Below are positions 1 through 6,906 of a stretch of 11,255 nucleotides of DNA, piece by piece. The notes under the pieces were generated by a model. That model was not told where the DNA came from, made no database searches, and was given only the letters and a program-made list of their open reading frames with translations. The DNA lies in NCBI GenBank assembly GCA_023389535.1, contig JAEWEH010000397.1, positions 1 through 11,255 of the forward strand, given 5' to 3'. A program made the position numbers and the translations under genes. The first letter of the stretch is position 1, and every line of letters begins with the position of its first letter. Source of the DNA: Pseudomonadota bacterium (GTDB taxonomy: Bacteria; Pseudomonadota; Gammaproteobacteria; Burkholderiales; Burkholderiaceae_B).

Positions 1-83
1 GGGAAGACACGAACGATATATTGTCGCAACTGAACTTTTCTGCGGATGAAATCGAATCGCTGCGCCGCGAGGGGGTTGTTTGA
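1..83 (+). CDS. C-terminal end of a CaiB/BaiF family (class III) CoA-transferase, partial
   Basis: Only the last 26 codons are present. The frame is set by the TGA at 81-83 and complete codons begin at base 3. The tail reads as a threonine-asparagine-aspartate segment, then an acidic helix (SADEIESLRREG) and a terminal Gly-Val-Val. This matches the usual ending of CaiB/BaiF acyl-CoA transferases, which finish with a pattern like HTDEVLRELG, then an acidic stretch and a short LRxxGVV tail. Members move CoA from one acyl-CoA to a free acid without ATP. A role in activating a carboxylic acid would fit the CoA ligase and crotonase at the other end of the window, but that link is inference. The stop codon overlaps the ATG of a very short downstream frame (TGATG). 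Recognition rests on a short tail, so confidence is moderate. Confidence 0.6.
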   Translation, partial: EDTNDILSQLNFSADEIESLRREGVV

Positions 84-157
84 TGAGTAGTGGCGCCGGC
101 ATCGCGACCCGCTGGAGCGATATGGACGCGAGATGCGGATCGGCCAGACATTCTTAA
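83..157 (+). pseudogene. Short TGATG-coupled frame, possible remnant of a truncated operon gene
   Basis: An ATG at 83-85 overlaps the stop of the CoA-transferase as TGATG, the arrangement expected for a translationally coupled next gene. The frame stops at TAA 155-157 after only 24 codons (MSSGAGIATRWSDMDARCGS, then four more residues). From base 133 a different frame reads MRIGQTFLTQSQ, which faintly recalls the start of MaoC/hotdog dehydratases (a GQTF-type motif near the N-terminus). The resemblance is lost after about 12 residues. The picture would suit a MaoC-like gene broken by a frameshift and then deleted, but it could equally be a chance short frame. From 158 to 291 I see no gene, and no convincing terminator for either neighbour. 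Confidence 0.25.
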
Positions 158-291
158 CGCAATCGCAACTGCTACTTGGGTATGGGTGGAAAAGGCCAGC
201 AATCGCCCTACCCCCATGCCGGCTAAACTGCGGGGGGAACATTCCAATTACGCATGGTGTCCGATTGAGGCGTACAGGCTTCGTGGCGCCG

Positions 292-1236
292 CTATTCCCG
301 CATTTTATCTGCCTTCTCCGTGCAAAGCCGATGAAAACCGGAACATAAGGCGGCATTCTGCGCCACGACTTGCGCAACGGTCTGCACGAATTGCTCGCAC
401 AAAGGCGAATAGGGCCGGCTGGACGGGAAAATCGCAATCAAGCGCAATGTGACCGCGGGGCGAAAAGGTTTGATATTGACCTCTTGGCCATTCAGCTTGC
501 TCAAGGCGATGGAGTCCACCACGGCGACGCCTATGCCCGCCGACGCCATCGCAATGGCGACGGAAGTCTGATTCACGACGATGGATGTCTTCCAAGGAAC
601 GCCGGCATCTTCGGCGCGCTCGCGCAGTATCTTTCCGGCATAGGCTTCGCCGCCGAAAGAAATGACCGTTTCATTGGCCAAGTCCGCCGGGCCGATGAAG
701 TCTTTGTCCGACAATCTGTGGTTGCTGGGCAGCGCGCACACAATATCTATATCGCATAAGGGAATGTGCTCGATTTCCGGCCTGCTGACGGGCTCGTGCA
801 AAAAACCCACATCGAATTCTCTATCAGCGACACGGTCAACGACTTGTTGCGGAGTCAGCGACATCAACTGCAGGTCGATGAGCGGGCGCCGCTGATGAAA
901 GCTCTGGATGGCCTCGGTCAACAAGGCGGCGGTGATGGCATAGGTGGCCGCGACTTTGATCGTGCCGACTTCGGCCGTGCGCAGCTTTTTCGCCAGCTCG
1001 CCGGTAATGTGGATTTCGTCGAATATGCGCCGGACGTTGGGGTAGAGGCGTTGCGCTTCCATACTGGGGTACAGCCTGTCCCCTATCCTTTTGAATAAGC
1101 GCAACTGGAGGCCGTCTTCGAGCAAGCGTATGGACTTCGAAATCGCCGGCTGGGACACTCCTAGCACACGCGCCGACTCGGACATCGTCCCAGTTTCCAT
1201 AAGCAGGCAAAAGGCCCTGAGCTGTCGAATATTCAT
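292..1236 (-). CDS. LysR-family transcriptional regulator
   Basis: This is a 314-residue protein, close to the usual LysR length of about 300. An N-terminal winged helix-turn-helix covers about residues 1-60. It opens with MNIRQLRAFCLLMETGTMSE and has the recognition-helix pattern LGVSQPAISKSIRLLE at about 25-40. The effector-binding, periplasmic-binding-protein-like domain runs from about residue 90 (GTIKVAATYAITAALL) to about 290. The ATG at 1236 is chosen because LysR proteins nearly always begin a few residues before this helix. An in-frame TTG at 1281 would add 15 residues with no family resemblance. The gene is transcribed away from the binding-protein operon across a 132-base gap, the classic LysR arrangement, so it probably autoregulates and activates that operon in response to a pathway compound. 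The effector cannot be read from the sequence. The C-terminal tail after about residue 295 is slightly longer than usual. Confidence 0.93.
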   Translation of the reverse strand: MNIRQLRAFCLLMETGTMSESARVLGVSQPAISKSIRLLEDGLQLRLFKRIGDRLYPSMEAQRLYPNVRRIFDEIHITGELAKKLRTAEVGTIKVAATYAITAALLTEAIQSFHQRRPLIDLQLMSLTPQQVVDRVADREFDVGFLHEPVSRPEIEHIPLCDIDIVCALPSNHRLSDKDFIGPADLANETVISFGGEAYAGKILRERAEDAGVPWKTSIVVNQTSVAIAMASAGIGVAVVDSIALSKLNGQEVNIKPFRPAVTLRLIAIFPSSRPYSPLCEQFVQTVAQVVAQNAALCSGFHRLCTEKADKMRE

Positions 1237-1368
1237 GTTTATCCGAAGGGGTATAACTTTTAGTATCGCATGTTTCGACAAGCCGTCATACCATCGACAC
1301 CTTATGGCCCGCCCCTTAAGCTTTGTTTCCCCGCAGCAAAGTTTCCTAATTAGAAAAAGGTGGACGAC
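1237..1368. promoter_or_regulatory. Divergent promoter region between the LysR gene and the catabolic operon
   Basis: This 132-base, relatively AT-rich stretch separates the divergent start codons and must carry both promoters. The visible elements are an inverted repeat at 1318-1344, an eight-base palindrome CTAATTAG at 1346-1353, and a Shine-Dalgarno-like AAGGTGG at 1357-1363, five bases before the ATG at 1369. A weak sigma-70 pairing for the rightward promoter is TTGTTT at 1323-1328 with TAATTA at 1347-1352 (18-base spacer), but it would leave a very short leader. No convincing leftward promoter was found. Assignment as a regulatory region rests mostly on gene layout. Confidence 0.55.
1318..1344. 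promoter_or_regulatory. Inverted repeat, candidate LysR operator
   Basis: The left arm AAGCTTTG (1318-1325) and right arm CAAAGTTT (1337-1344) are complementary at seven of eight positions, with a perfect five-base core CTTTG/CAAAG around an 11-base spacer. The repeat overlaps the likely rightward promoter, about 25 bases upstream of the binding-protein start codon. LysR proteins typically bind interrupted dyads with T-N11-A spacing. Here the innermost paired bases give G-N11-C, so the spacing is similar but not the textbook form. Function as the operator is inference. Confidence 0.35.
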
Positions 1369-2349
1369 ATGAACTTATCTGGCTTTATTCGACGACTGCT
1401 GTGCCTGGCATTGATGTCGGCTTCGTGTACCGCGGTTGCGCAGGCGGACTTTCCCAATCGACCCATCCGCTTGATCGCCGGCTACCCGCCAGGCGGAAAC
1501 ATCGACATCATTTCGCGGATCATGGCGGAAGAGATGGCTAAGGACCTGGGCCAGCCGGTTGTGGTGGAAAACCGGCCAGGCGCCAGCGGTCAGATCGCCG
1601 CGACAGGTGTGGCACGGGCCGCCCCGGACGGCTACACGATTTTCCTTGGCGCATCGCCGGAAATGGCCATTGCCAAAAGCCTGGGCCGGCATCTGGAATA
1701 TGACGTCCAGAAGGATATGCAGCCCATCACGCTTGCATCTCTTATATCGTTCGCCTTGGTGGTCAGCCCCGACCTGCAGGCTAATTCCCTGAAGGAGTTG
1801 ATCGATCTTGCCAAGAGCAAGCCGGGTACGATGAACTATGCGTCGTTCGGGCTGGGCTCATCCAACCATCTTTTCGGCGAGTTGTTCAAGAGCACCTTGG
1901 GCATCGACATACAGCATGTGCCGTACAAGGGCAGCAGTGCCGGCTTGACGGAATTGGCGGCGGGCCGGGTACAGATGATGTTCGAGAATATTGGTGTGGT
2001 CCTGCCCATGGTCCAGGCTGGAAAGCTGAAGGTGCTGGCCGTCACGTCGCAGGACAGGTCGCCGCTGGCGCCCAATGTGCCGACCATGTCGGAGCTCGGT
2101 TTTCCGCAGTTGACGGGCGGGACGTGGACGGGCTTTGCGGCGCCCAAGGGTATCCCGCCGGACGTCACGGAGAAGCTCAATCAGGCCATTCGGGCAGCGG
2201 CGAAATCGGAGACGGTTCAATCCCAGCTCGGAAGAAAGGGGATCACGCCCACCACGAGCTCCCCCGACGAGTTTGCGGCCTTCATCACTGAAGAAACCAA
2301 GCGGTGGCAGGACGTCGCCGATGAAGCCAAGGTGAAACTGGACAGTTGA
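1369..2349 (+). CDS. Bug/TctC-family periplasmic solute-binding protein (first copy)
   Basis: This 326-residue protein is the usual size for Bug receptors (tripartite tricarboxylate transporter substrate-binding family). A signal peptide is visible: two arginines (RR at 8-9), a hydrophobic core LLCLALMSA, and likely cleavage after AVAQA at residue 26. The mature protein starts DFPNRPIRLIAGYPPGGNID, the standard Bug opening. Conserved features follow: the ligand-loop segment PPGGNID at 40-46, VVENRPGASGQIA at 65-77, PDGYTIFLG at 86-94, NYASFGLGSSNHLFGELF at 156-173, and HVPYKG at 183-188. Bug proteins bind small carboxylates or amidated carboxylates in the periplasm. The ATG at 1369 is preferred over an in-frame GTG at 1360 because AAGGTGG (1357-1363) is correctly spaced for it. 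It is first in the operon, 91 bases before the ThDP gene. No TctA or TctB membrane partner is in the window, so it is an orphan receptor here. Confidence 0.95.
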   Translation: MNLSGFIRRLLCLALMSASCTAVAQADFPNRPIRLIAGYPPGGNIDIISRIMAEEMAKDLGQPVVVENRPGASGQIAATGVARAAPDGYTIFLGASPEMAIAKSLGRHLEYDVQKDMQPITLASLISFALVVSPDLQANSLKELIDLAKSKPGTMNYASFGLGSSNHLFGELFKSTLGIDIQHVPYKGSSAGLTELAAGRVQMMFENIGVVLPMVQAGKLKVLAVTSQDRSPLAPNVPTMSELGFPQLTGGTWTGFAAPKGIPPDVTEKLNQAIRAAAKSETVQSQLGRKGITPTTSSPDEFAAFITEETKRWQDVADEAKVKLDS

Positions 2350-2353
2350 CGTG

Positions 2354-2405
2354 CTGCCGCATCGGGTGAAGCAAGGCGGGCATATTCGGCAAGAACACGC
2401 GGCAG
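2354..2405. repeat. Inverted repeat between the binding-protein gene and the ThDP enzyme gene
   Basis: CTGCCGC (2354-2360) and GCGGCAG (2399-2405) form a perfect seven-base inverted repeat within the 91-base gap, separated by 38 bases. It is directly followed by the palindrome GGCGCC (2405-2410). There is no T-run after it, so it is not a normal intrinsic terminator. In mRNA it could form a long-loop stem that stabilises or insulates the highly expressed receptor transcript from the enzyme genes. In GC-rich DNA a seven-base match can also occur by chance. Confidence 0.25.
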
Positions 2406-2440
2406 GCGCCGCGATGGCAATTCATTATTGAAGGATAGAC

Positions 2441-4156
2441 ATGAGTGGTTCTGTTTCTTACACGGTGGGGGAGCTTGTTGCCGACTGCCTGTATTACAAC
2501 GGCGTGCAGACCGTGTTTGGCATCATCTCCGTACATAATTTACCGATGATGGACGGCATCGCCAAGCGCAAGGAATTGCGCATGGTGATGACCCGGGGCG
2601 AAACGGGCGCATCCCATATGGCCGACGGGTATGCCAGGGTCAGCGGCAGGCTGGGCGCGGTCGTAAGCAGCACAGGGCCGGGCGCGGCCAACACTGTGCC
2701 AGGGTTGGTGGAAGCCCAGTTCGCCAATACGCCCATGCTGCATGTCACCGGGCAAACACTGACCGCCTATGTGGACAGGAATCAGGGCACGGTCCATGAC
2801 ATGCCGGATCAGCTCGGCATGTTGCGAGCGGTCTCGAAGGCTGCCTTCCGCATCCGTTCCGCCCAAGAGGCGCTGCCCATCCTGAAGCAGGCCATACTCA
2901 TTGCATTGACGGCGCCTTGCGGCCCGGTAAGCGTTGAGATCCCCATCGACATCCAGCGTTCGCAAGCGCATCGCCGCTATGCGCCCGAAGAGTTCCGCGT
3001 GCCCACGCCGCCGGTGCAGCAGCCCGCCGAAGTGGACATCGACAGGCTCGCCGAACTGGTCCTGCGCGCGAAGAAGCCGATGCTGCGCGTGGGCAGAGGA
3101 GGACTTTCCGCCAGCGCCGAAGTTGCGACCCTGGTGGACATGGGGTTCGGGCTGATTACCAGCTGGGGCGGCCGCGGCGTCATATCGGAAGAGCACCCCA
3201 TGAACTTCGGATCGCTCAACGGGGTGGGCGCGCCCGCGGTCGAAGCGCTTTATCAGGATGTGGACCTGATGCTGGTGGTGGGCTCTGGCATCCGCAGCGC
3301 GGAAACACTGGACATGAAGGTGAAGATGCCTGCCAATCTGGTCCAGATCGACATCGAGCCACGCGCCGACGGACGCACCTACCCCACTCGGCACTTTGTC
3401 TGCGGGGAAAGCGCCGCCGTGCTTTCCGGCCTGCTCCGCCGCATTCAAGGCCGGATGGAGATCGACCCGGCGTTCATCGAGCAGGTCAAGGCGGTGAAGG
3501 TACAGGCGCAGCGTGAATTCGCGAAGAGCCTGGGGCCCTATGAAAGCTTCCCCGATCAACTGCGCGCCGCCATGCCCCGGGATGCGATCTTCGCGCGCGA
3601 CATCACGCTGAGCAATAGCACGTGGGGCTACCGCCTGTTTCCCATGTATTCGCCGCGCGAAAACATCTATCCGGCAAGCTCCGGCCTCGGCCAGGGGGTG
3701 CAGCTGGCGATGGGCGCGGCGCTGGGCGCCGGCGGAAGCAAGGTGATCGTGCTTACCGGCGACGGAGGCTTTTACTTCAACCTCGCCGAGCTGTGGACGG
3801 CTGTCCAGGAACAGCTGGATATCGTGTTCATCGTCATGAACGACAAGGGATATGGCGTCATCAAGCACATGCAGGCCGCGATGTTCGAGGGCCGCCACCG
3901 GTTCGTCGACCTGGCCGGAGCGGAGCTGATGGAGCTGGCCAAAGTGGCGGGGATGCCGGGCTGGCGGGTCACGCAGGCCGACCGCTTCGGCGCAACGGTG
4001 GAAACCGCCTTGAAAACCAAGGGGCCGGCGTTGATCGAGGTCGATATGGCTGCCATCGGCCCCTTCCCGCCCTACTATCCGCATTCGGAGATGATCGCCA
4101 AATCGCAGCAAGCGAGCGCGACGCAATGCCCCACTGCGGCCGGAGCCGATCGATGA
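2441..4156 (+). CDS. Thiamine diphosphate-dependent enzyme, 2-oxo acid decarboxylase/acetolactate synthase-like
   Basis: This 571-residue protein has the full length and three-domain order of the pyruvate oxidase/acetohydroxyacid synthase/benzoylformate decarboxylase superfamily. The N-terminal pyrimidine-binding domain (about 1-180) contains the cofactor-activating Glu54 in MTRGETGASHMADGYAR. The central domain covers about 195-330 and ends in LVQIDIEPRADGRTYP. The C-terminal pyrophosphate-binding domain has GDGGFYFN from residue 440 and the metal-ligand segment NDKGYG from 467, the classic GDG...N motif. The family cleaves or forms a bond next to a carbonyl, typically decarboxylating a 2-oxo acid. 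Glu54 argues against glyoxylate carboligase, which lacks this glutamate. GAAGGA at 2430-2435 sits five bases before the ATG. The stop overlaps the next start as ATGA (4153-4156). Position between an amino acid dehydrogenase and an aldehyde dehydrogenase suggests a 2-oxo acid to aldehyde step, but a carboligase or an acyl-CoA lyase role cannot be excluded. Confidence 0.93.
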   Translation: MSGSVSYTVGELVADCLYYNGVQTVFGIISVHNLPMMDGIAKRKELRMVMTRGETGASHMADGYARVSGRLGAVVSSTGPGAANTVPGLVEAQFANTPMLHVTGQTLTAYVDRNQGTVHDMPDQLGMLRAVSKAAFRIRSAQEALPILKQAILIALTAPCGPVSVEIPIDIQRSQAHRRYAPEEFRVPTPPVQQPAEVDIDRLAELVLRAKKPMLRVGRGGLSASAEVATLVDMGFGLITSWGGRGVISEEHPMNFGSLNGVGAPAVEALYQDVDLMLVVGSGIRSAETLDMKVKMPANLVQIDIEPRADGRTYPTRHFVCGESAAVLSGLLRRIQGRMEIDPAFIEQVKAVKVQAQREFAKSLGPYESFPDQLRAAMPRDAIFARDITLSNSTWGYRLFPMYSPRENIYPASSGLGQGVQLAMGAALGAGGSKVIVLTGDGGFYFNLAELWTAVQEQLDIVFIVMNDKGYGVIKHMQAAMFEGRHRFVDLAGAELMELAKVAGMPGWRVTQADRFGATVETALKTKGPALIEVDMAAIGPFPPYYPHSEMIAKSQQASATQCPTAAGADR

Positions 4157-5598
4157 GCGATTACCCGCAGCTGCAAATGTGGATTGACGGCGAGACCGTC
4201 TCGGGTTCCATGGCGGACGCGATTGCCGTGATCAATCCCGCTACCGAGGAAACGCTCGGCATGCTGCCCTGCGCCACTCCCGCTCATCTGGACCAGGCGC
4301 TGAGTTCATCGGCGCGGTCGTTCCAGCACTGGCGGCGGCTGTCTGCCGAAGAACGGGGCGAATTGCTGCATAAAGTCGCCCGACTGCTGATCGAACGGAT
4401 CCCGCACATTTCCCGAGTCCTATGCCTGGAGCAAGGCAAGAGCATCAAGGAGGCCGCGGCCGAACTGCGCTATGCGGCGGATATTTTTTCCTATTGCGCG
4501 GAGGAGGGGAAGCGCGCTTACGGAAGAATCATTCCTGCGCGCACGCCGGGCCATCGGCAAATGGTGTTCAAGCATCCGATCGGCCCCTCGCTGGGCCTGT
4601 CGCCATGGAATTTTCCCGGCCTGGTGCCCTCGCGGAAGATCGCCATGGCCCTGGCGGCGGGCTGCACTTGCATACTGAAGGCGTCGGAAGAAACCCCGGC
4701 CACGGCCATCCTGACCGTACAGGCTTGCCATGACGCCGGCATTCCCCCCGGAGTGGTCAATCTGGTCTTCGGGGATCCGCCCACCATTTCCAGCTATTTG
4801 ATGGATTCCGAGGTTATCCGCAAAGTGTCTTTTACCGGCTCCATTCCGGTGGGTAAGCATCTGGCGCGCCTGGCGTCCAACCGGCTGCAGCGATGCACTT
4901 TGGAACTGGGCGGGCATGCGCCCGTCATCGTGATGGACGATGCGGATCCCGTCCTCGCAGCCCACACAGCGGCCGGCGGGAAGTTCTACCGCAATGCGGG
5001 CCAAGTATGCGTGGCCCCGACGCGCTTTTTCGTCCAGGAAGGCGTCTATCGGGAATTCTCGCAGGCACTGGCCGAGATCGCACAGTCCATGAAAGTGGGC
5101 GACGGCCGCGACCAGGCCACCGATATGGGTCCATTGGCCAATGGCCGGCGCATCGAAGCCATGGAACGATTCGTGGACGACGCCCGGCGGCGCGGCGCCT
5201 CGGTGCTGGCCGGCGGGCACCGCATCGGTGAAAAGGGCTACTTCTGGGCGCCCACCGTTCTGACGGATGTGGACAGCGATGCACAGATCATGAATGAAGA
5301 ACCTTTTGGCCCGCTCGCGCCTATCGCTCCGTTTACTCGTCTGGACGACGTGCTGACCGAAGCGAACCGGCTTCCCCATGGACTTGCGGCCTATGCCTTT
5401 ACTGACTCCATGAGCCGGGCCGCCCAGATAGCAGAGGGGCTGGATGTCGGCGTCGTCGCCTTCAACCATGTGACGGCGGCCTATCCCGAAACGCCTTTTG
5501 GAGGCGTGAAGGAGAGCGGCGACGGACGCGAAGGCGGGCCTGAAGGTTTGGAGGCCTTTTTGGTGACTCGTTATGTCAGCGAGGCTGCTACGGCATGA
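4153..5598 (+). CDS. NAD(P)-dependent aldehyde dehydrogenase
   Basis: This is a 481-residue ALDH-superfamily enzyme of standard length, similar in layout to succinate-semialdehyde dehydrogenases (GabD group). The key residues are visible: Asn153 in SPWNFPG, the cofactor lysine Lys176 in ILKASEETPA, the glycine motif FTGSIPVG at 227-234, general base Glu251 in LELGGHAP, nucleophile Cys286 in NAGQVCVAPTRF, and cofactor-ribose contact Glu383 in NEEPFGP. It oxidises an aldehyde to the acid with NAD+ or NADP+ in the cytoplasm. The open frame extends far upstream inside the ThDP gene. The ATG at 4153 is chosen because it gives MSDYPQLQMWIDGE, a normal ALDH beginning, and an ATGA overlap with the upstream stop. 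The ATGA at 5595-5598 couples it to the FAD enzyme. The natural substrate is probably the aldehyde made by the ThDP enzyme, which is inferred from coupling only. Confidence 0.94.
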   Translation: MSDYPQLQMWIDGETVSGSMADAIAVINPATEETLGMLPCATPAHLDQALSSSARSFQHWRRLSAEERGELLHKVARLLIERIPHISRVLCLEQGKSIKEAAAELRYAADIFSYCAEEGKRAYGRIIPARTPGHRQMVFKHPIGPSLGLSPWNFPGLVPSRKIAMALAAGCTCILKASEETPATAILTVQACHDAGIPPGVVNLVFGDPPTISSYLMDSEVIRKVSFTGSIPVGKHLARLASNRLQRCTLELGGHAPVIVMDDADPVLAAHTAAGGKFYRNAGQVCVAPTRFFVQEGVYREFSQALAEIAQSMKVGDGRDQATDMGPLANGRRIEAMERFVDDARRRGASVLAGGHRIGEKGYFWAPTVLTDVDSDAQIMNEEPFGPLAPIAPFTRLDDVLTEANRLPHGLAAYAFTDSMSRAAQIAEGLDVGVVAFNHVTAAYPETPFGGVKESGDGREGGPEGLEAFLVTRYVSEAATA

Positions 5599-6845
5599 GT
5601 TGCGGACCCCAGAAGAACTCCATTGCGGTGGTCGGGGCGGGCATTGTCGGCCTCTGTACAGCGTATTCCCTGAAAAAGGCGGGTTACACCGTCACGGTCA
5701 TCGATCCGGAACCTCCCGGGTCGCAATGTTCATTTGGCAATGCGGGCGCGCTATCCGCAGGTTCCGTCGCTCCCCTGGCGATGCCCGGCGTGCTGAAACA
5801 GACGCTGTCAATGCTGCTGGACAGTTCCAGCCCCTTGCATGTGCCCTTCTACTACTGGCTGCCTGCCCTGCCCTGGTTCATGCGTTTCGCCGCCTCGGCA
5901 CAGCCGGACAAAGTGCAGCAAATCGCTCAGGCGCTAAGCTTTCTGCTTTCTGATGCGGTGCGCCAGCATCGCGAACTGGCGAGGGAAGTCGGTTGCTCGC
6001 AGCTGATCAAGGAAACCGGCCAGCTACACATCTATCCGGACGATCAAGCTCTAAGCAAAGATGCGGGTTCCTGGGCGCTGAAGAACGCTTTCGGGCAACG
6101 GTTCGAAAAGCTGGATGCCGCTGGAATCCAAGCGCTCGAGCCCGCGGTCAGCAACCGCTACAAGGCTGGCCTTTTCTTGCCGGAAGACACCTGGATCGCG
6201 CAACCCTACCAATACGCACGAGCGATCGCTGCTGACCTGCAGCGCCAGGGCGTGTCCTTCGTGCAGGCCAAAGTGCAAGCCTTGACGCGCGTCGGGCAGG
6301 GATGGCGCTATACGGATGGCAACTGGAGCGGCGCAAGCGAACATGTCGTCATCAGCGCTGGGATGGGTTCGCGTCGGCTGCTTCAGGGCCTAGGCTGGAA
6401 GGTGCCGCTTGAGGCCCAGCGTGGCTACCATGTGCAAATACCGCAGCCCGGTATCCAGCTATCGCGCGTCGTGGTGCTGGCGGACCGGAAAGTGTTTATG
6501 AATCCTATGGACGGGCAACTGCGCATTGCCGGCACTGTTGAATTTGGCAGTATCGACCGCCCCATGAACAAGCGTCGGGCAATGCTACTGAAGGAGCACG
6601 CCCAACAGGGCCTGGATGGGCTGAAGGCAGACGACTTTTCTTTGTGGATGGGCTTGCGTCCTTGCCTGCCGGATTCTTTGCCTGTACTGGGCCCGGTGCC
6701 GGATGCGCCGGGTTTGTGGTGCGCCTTTGGGCACGGCCACCTGGGTTTGACCGGTTCTTCCAATACCGGCCGGCTGCTTGCACGCGCAATCAGCGGACGG
6801 GCCGACCCGGCAGAACTGGCACCATTTTCTATCCGCCGCTTCTGA
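5595..6845 (+). CDS. DadA-like FAD-dependent D-amino acid dehydrogenase/amine oxidoreductase
   Basis: This 416-residue protein belongs to the DAO superfamily (DadA, glycine oxidase and sarcosine oxidase relatives). The N-terminal Rossmann fold shows IAVVGAGIVGL, with the GxGxxG glycines at 14, 16 and 19, and Asp37 ending the second strand to bind the FAD ribose. SFGNAGALSAGSVAPLAMPG at 46-65 matches the DadA segment that follows the FAD site. The C-terminal FAD closure has LWMGLRPCLPDSLPVLGP at 350-367 and GHGHLGLT at 379-386, both hallmarks of DadA-type enzymes. Family members oxidise an amino or imino acid to the 2-oxo acid and ammonia, usually passing electrons to the respiratory chain. 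It is translationally coupled to the aldehyde dehydrogenase by ATGA. Substrate and stereospecificity cannot be told from sequence. A secondary amine or N-methyl amino acid is possible. Confidence 0.9.
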   Translation: MSCGPQKNSIAVVGAGIVGLCTAYSLKKAGYTVTVIDPEPPGSQCSFGNAGALSAGSVAPLAMPGVLKQTLSMLLDSSSPLHVPFYYWLPALPWFMRFAASAQPDKVQQIAQALSFLLSDAVRQHRELAREVGCSQLIKETGQLHIYPDDQALSKDAGSWALKNAFGQRFEKLDAAGIQALEPAVSNRYKAGLFLPEDTWIAQPYQYARAIAADLQRQGVSFVQAKVQALTRVGQGWRYTDGNWSGASEHVVISAGMGSRRLLQGLGWKVPLEAQRGYHVQIPQPGIQLSRVVVLADRKVFMNPMDGQLRIAGTVEFGSIDRPMNKRRAMLLKEHAQQGLDGLKADDFSLWMGLRPCLPDSLPVLGPVPDAPGLWCAFGHGHLGLTGSSNTGRLLARAISGRADPAELAPFSIRRF

Positions 6846-6906
6846 CGCCTGCCTACCAACGTGGACGCCATCGCGCAACCACCCGCTCGACCTACCCGAG
6901 GATATG

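Noticed and set aside
1237-1281. TTG start of the LysR gene 15 codons upstream
   Set aside because: The added residues have no family resemblance and no good ribosome binding site. MNIRQLRAF is the expected LysR N-terminus.
1369-1449. Lipoprotein signal for the first binding protein (Cys20 in LMSASC)
   Set aside because: The residues before Cys20 do not form a good lipobox. A signal peptidase I site AVAQA followed by the standard mature DFPNRPI start is much better.
2540-4126. Very long open frame on the minus strand opposite the ThDP gene
   Set aside because: It is rich in His, Arg and Gln without any family motif. It is the usual mirror frame of a GC-rich gene, and the plus-strand frame carries complete ThDP motifs.
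3622-4152. N-terminal extension of the aldehyde dehydrogenase frame into the ThDP gene
   Set aside because: The extension is low-complexity Arg/Gly-rich out-of-frame reading of ThDP sequence. The ATG at 4153 gives a standard ALDH N-terminus and an ATGA overlap.
2441-4156. Identification as oxalyl-CoA decarboxylase paired with the CaiB-like transferase
   Set aside because: A formyl-CoA transferase/oxalyl-CoA decarboxylase pair was considered. The genes are separated by the regulator and the receptor, the transferase is only a tail, and the segments around residue 387 (ARDITLSNSTWG) and GDGGFYFN do not look like what I recall of that enzyme.
2441-4156. Identification as glyoxylate carboligase working with a glycine-oxidase-like FAD enzyme
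   Set aside because: Glyoxylate carboligase lacks the cofactor-activating glutamate, which is present here as Glu54, and no tartronate semialdehyde reductase is nearby.
4420-5469. Open frame of about 350 codons on the minus strand opposite the aldehyde dehydrogenase
   Set aside because: Its composition is that of an antisense shadow with no recognisable domain. The sense strand has all the catalytic ALDH residues.
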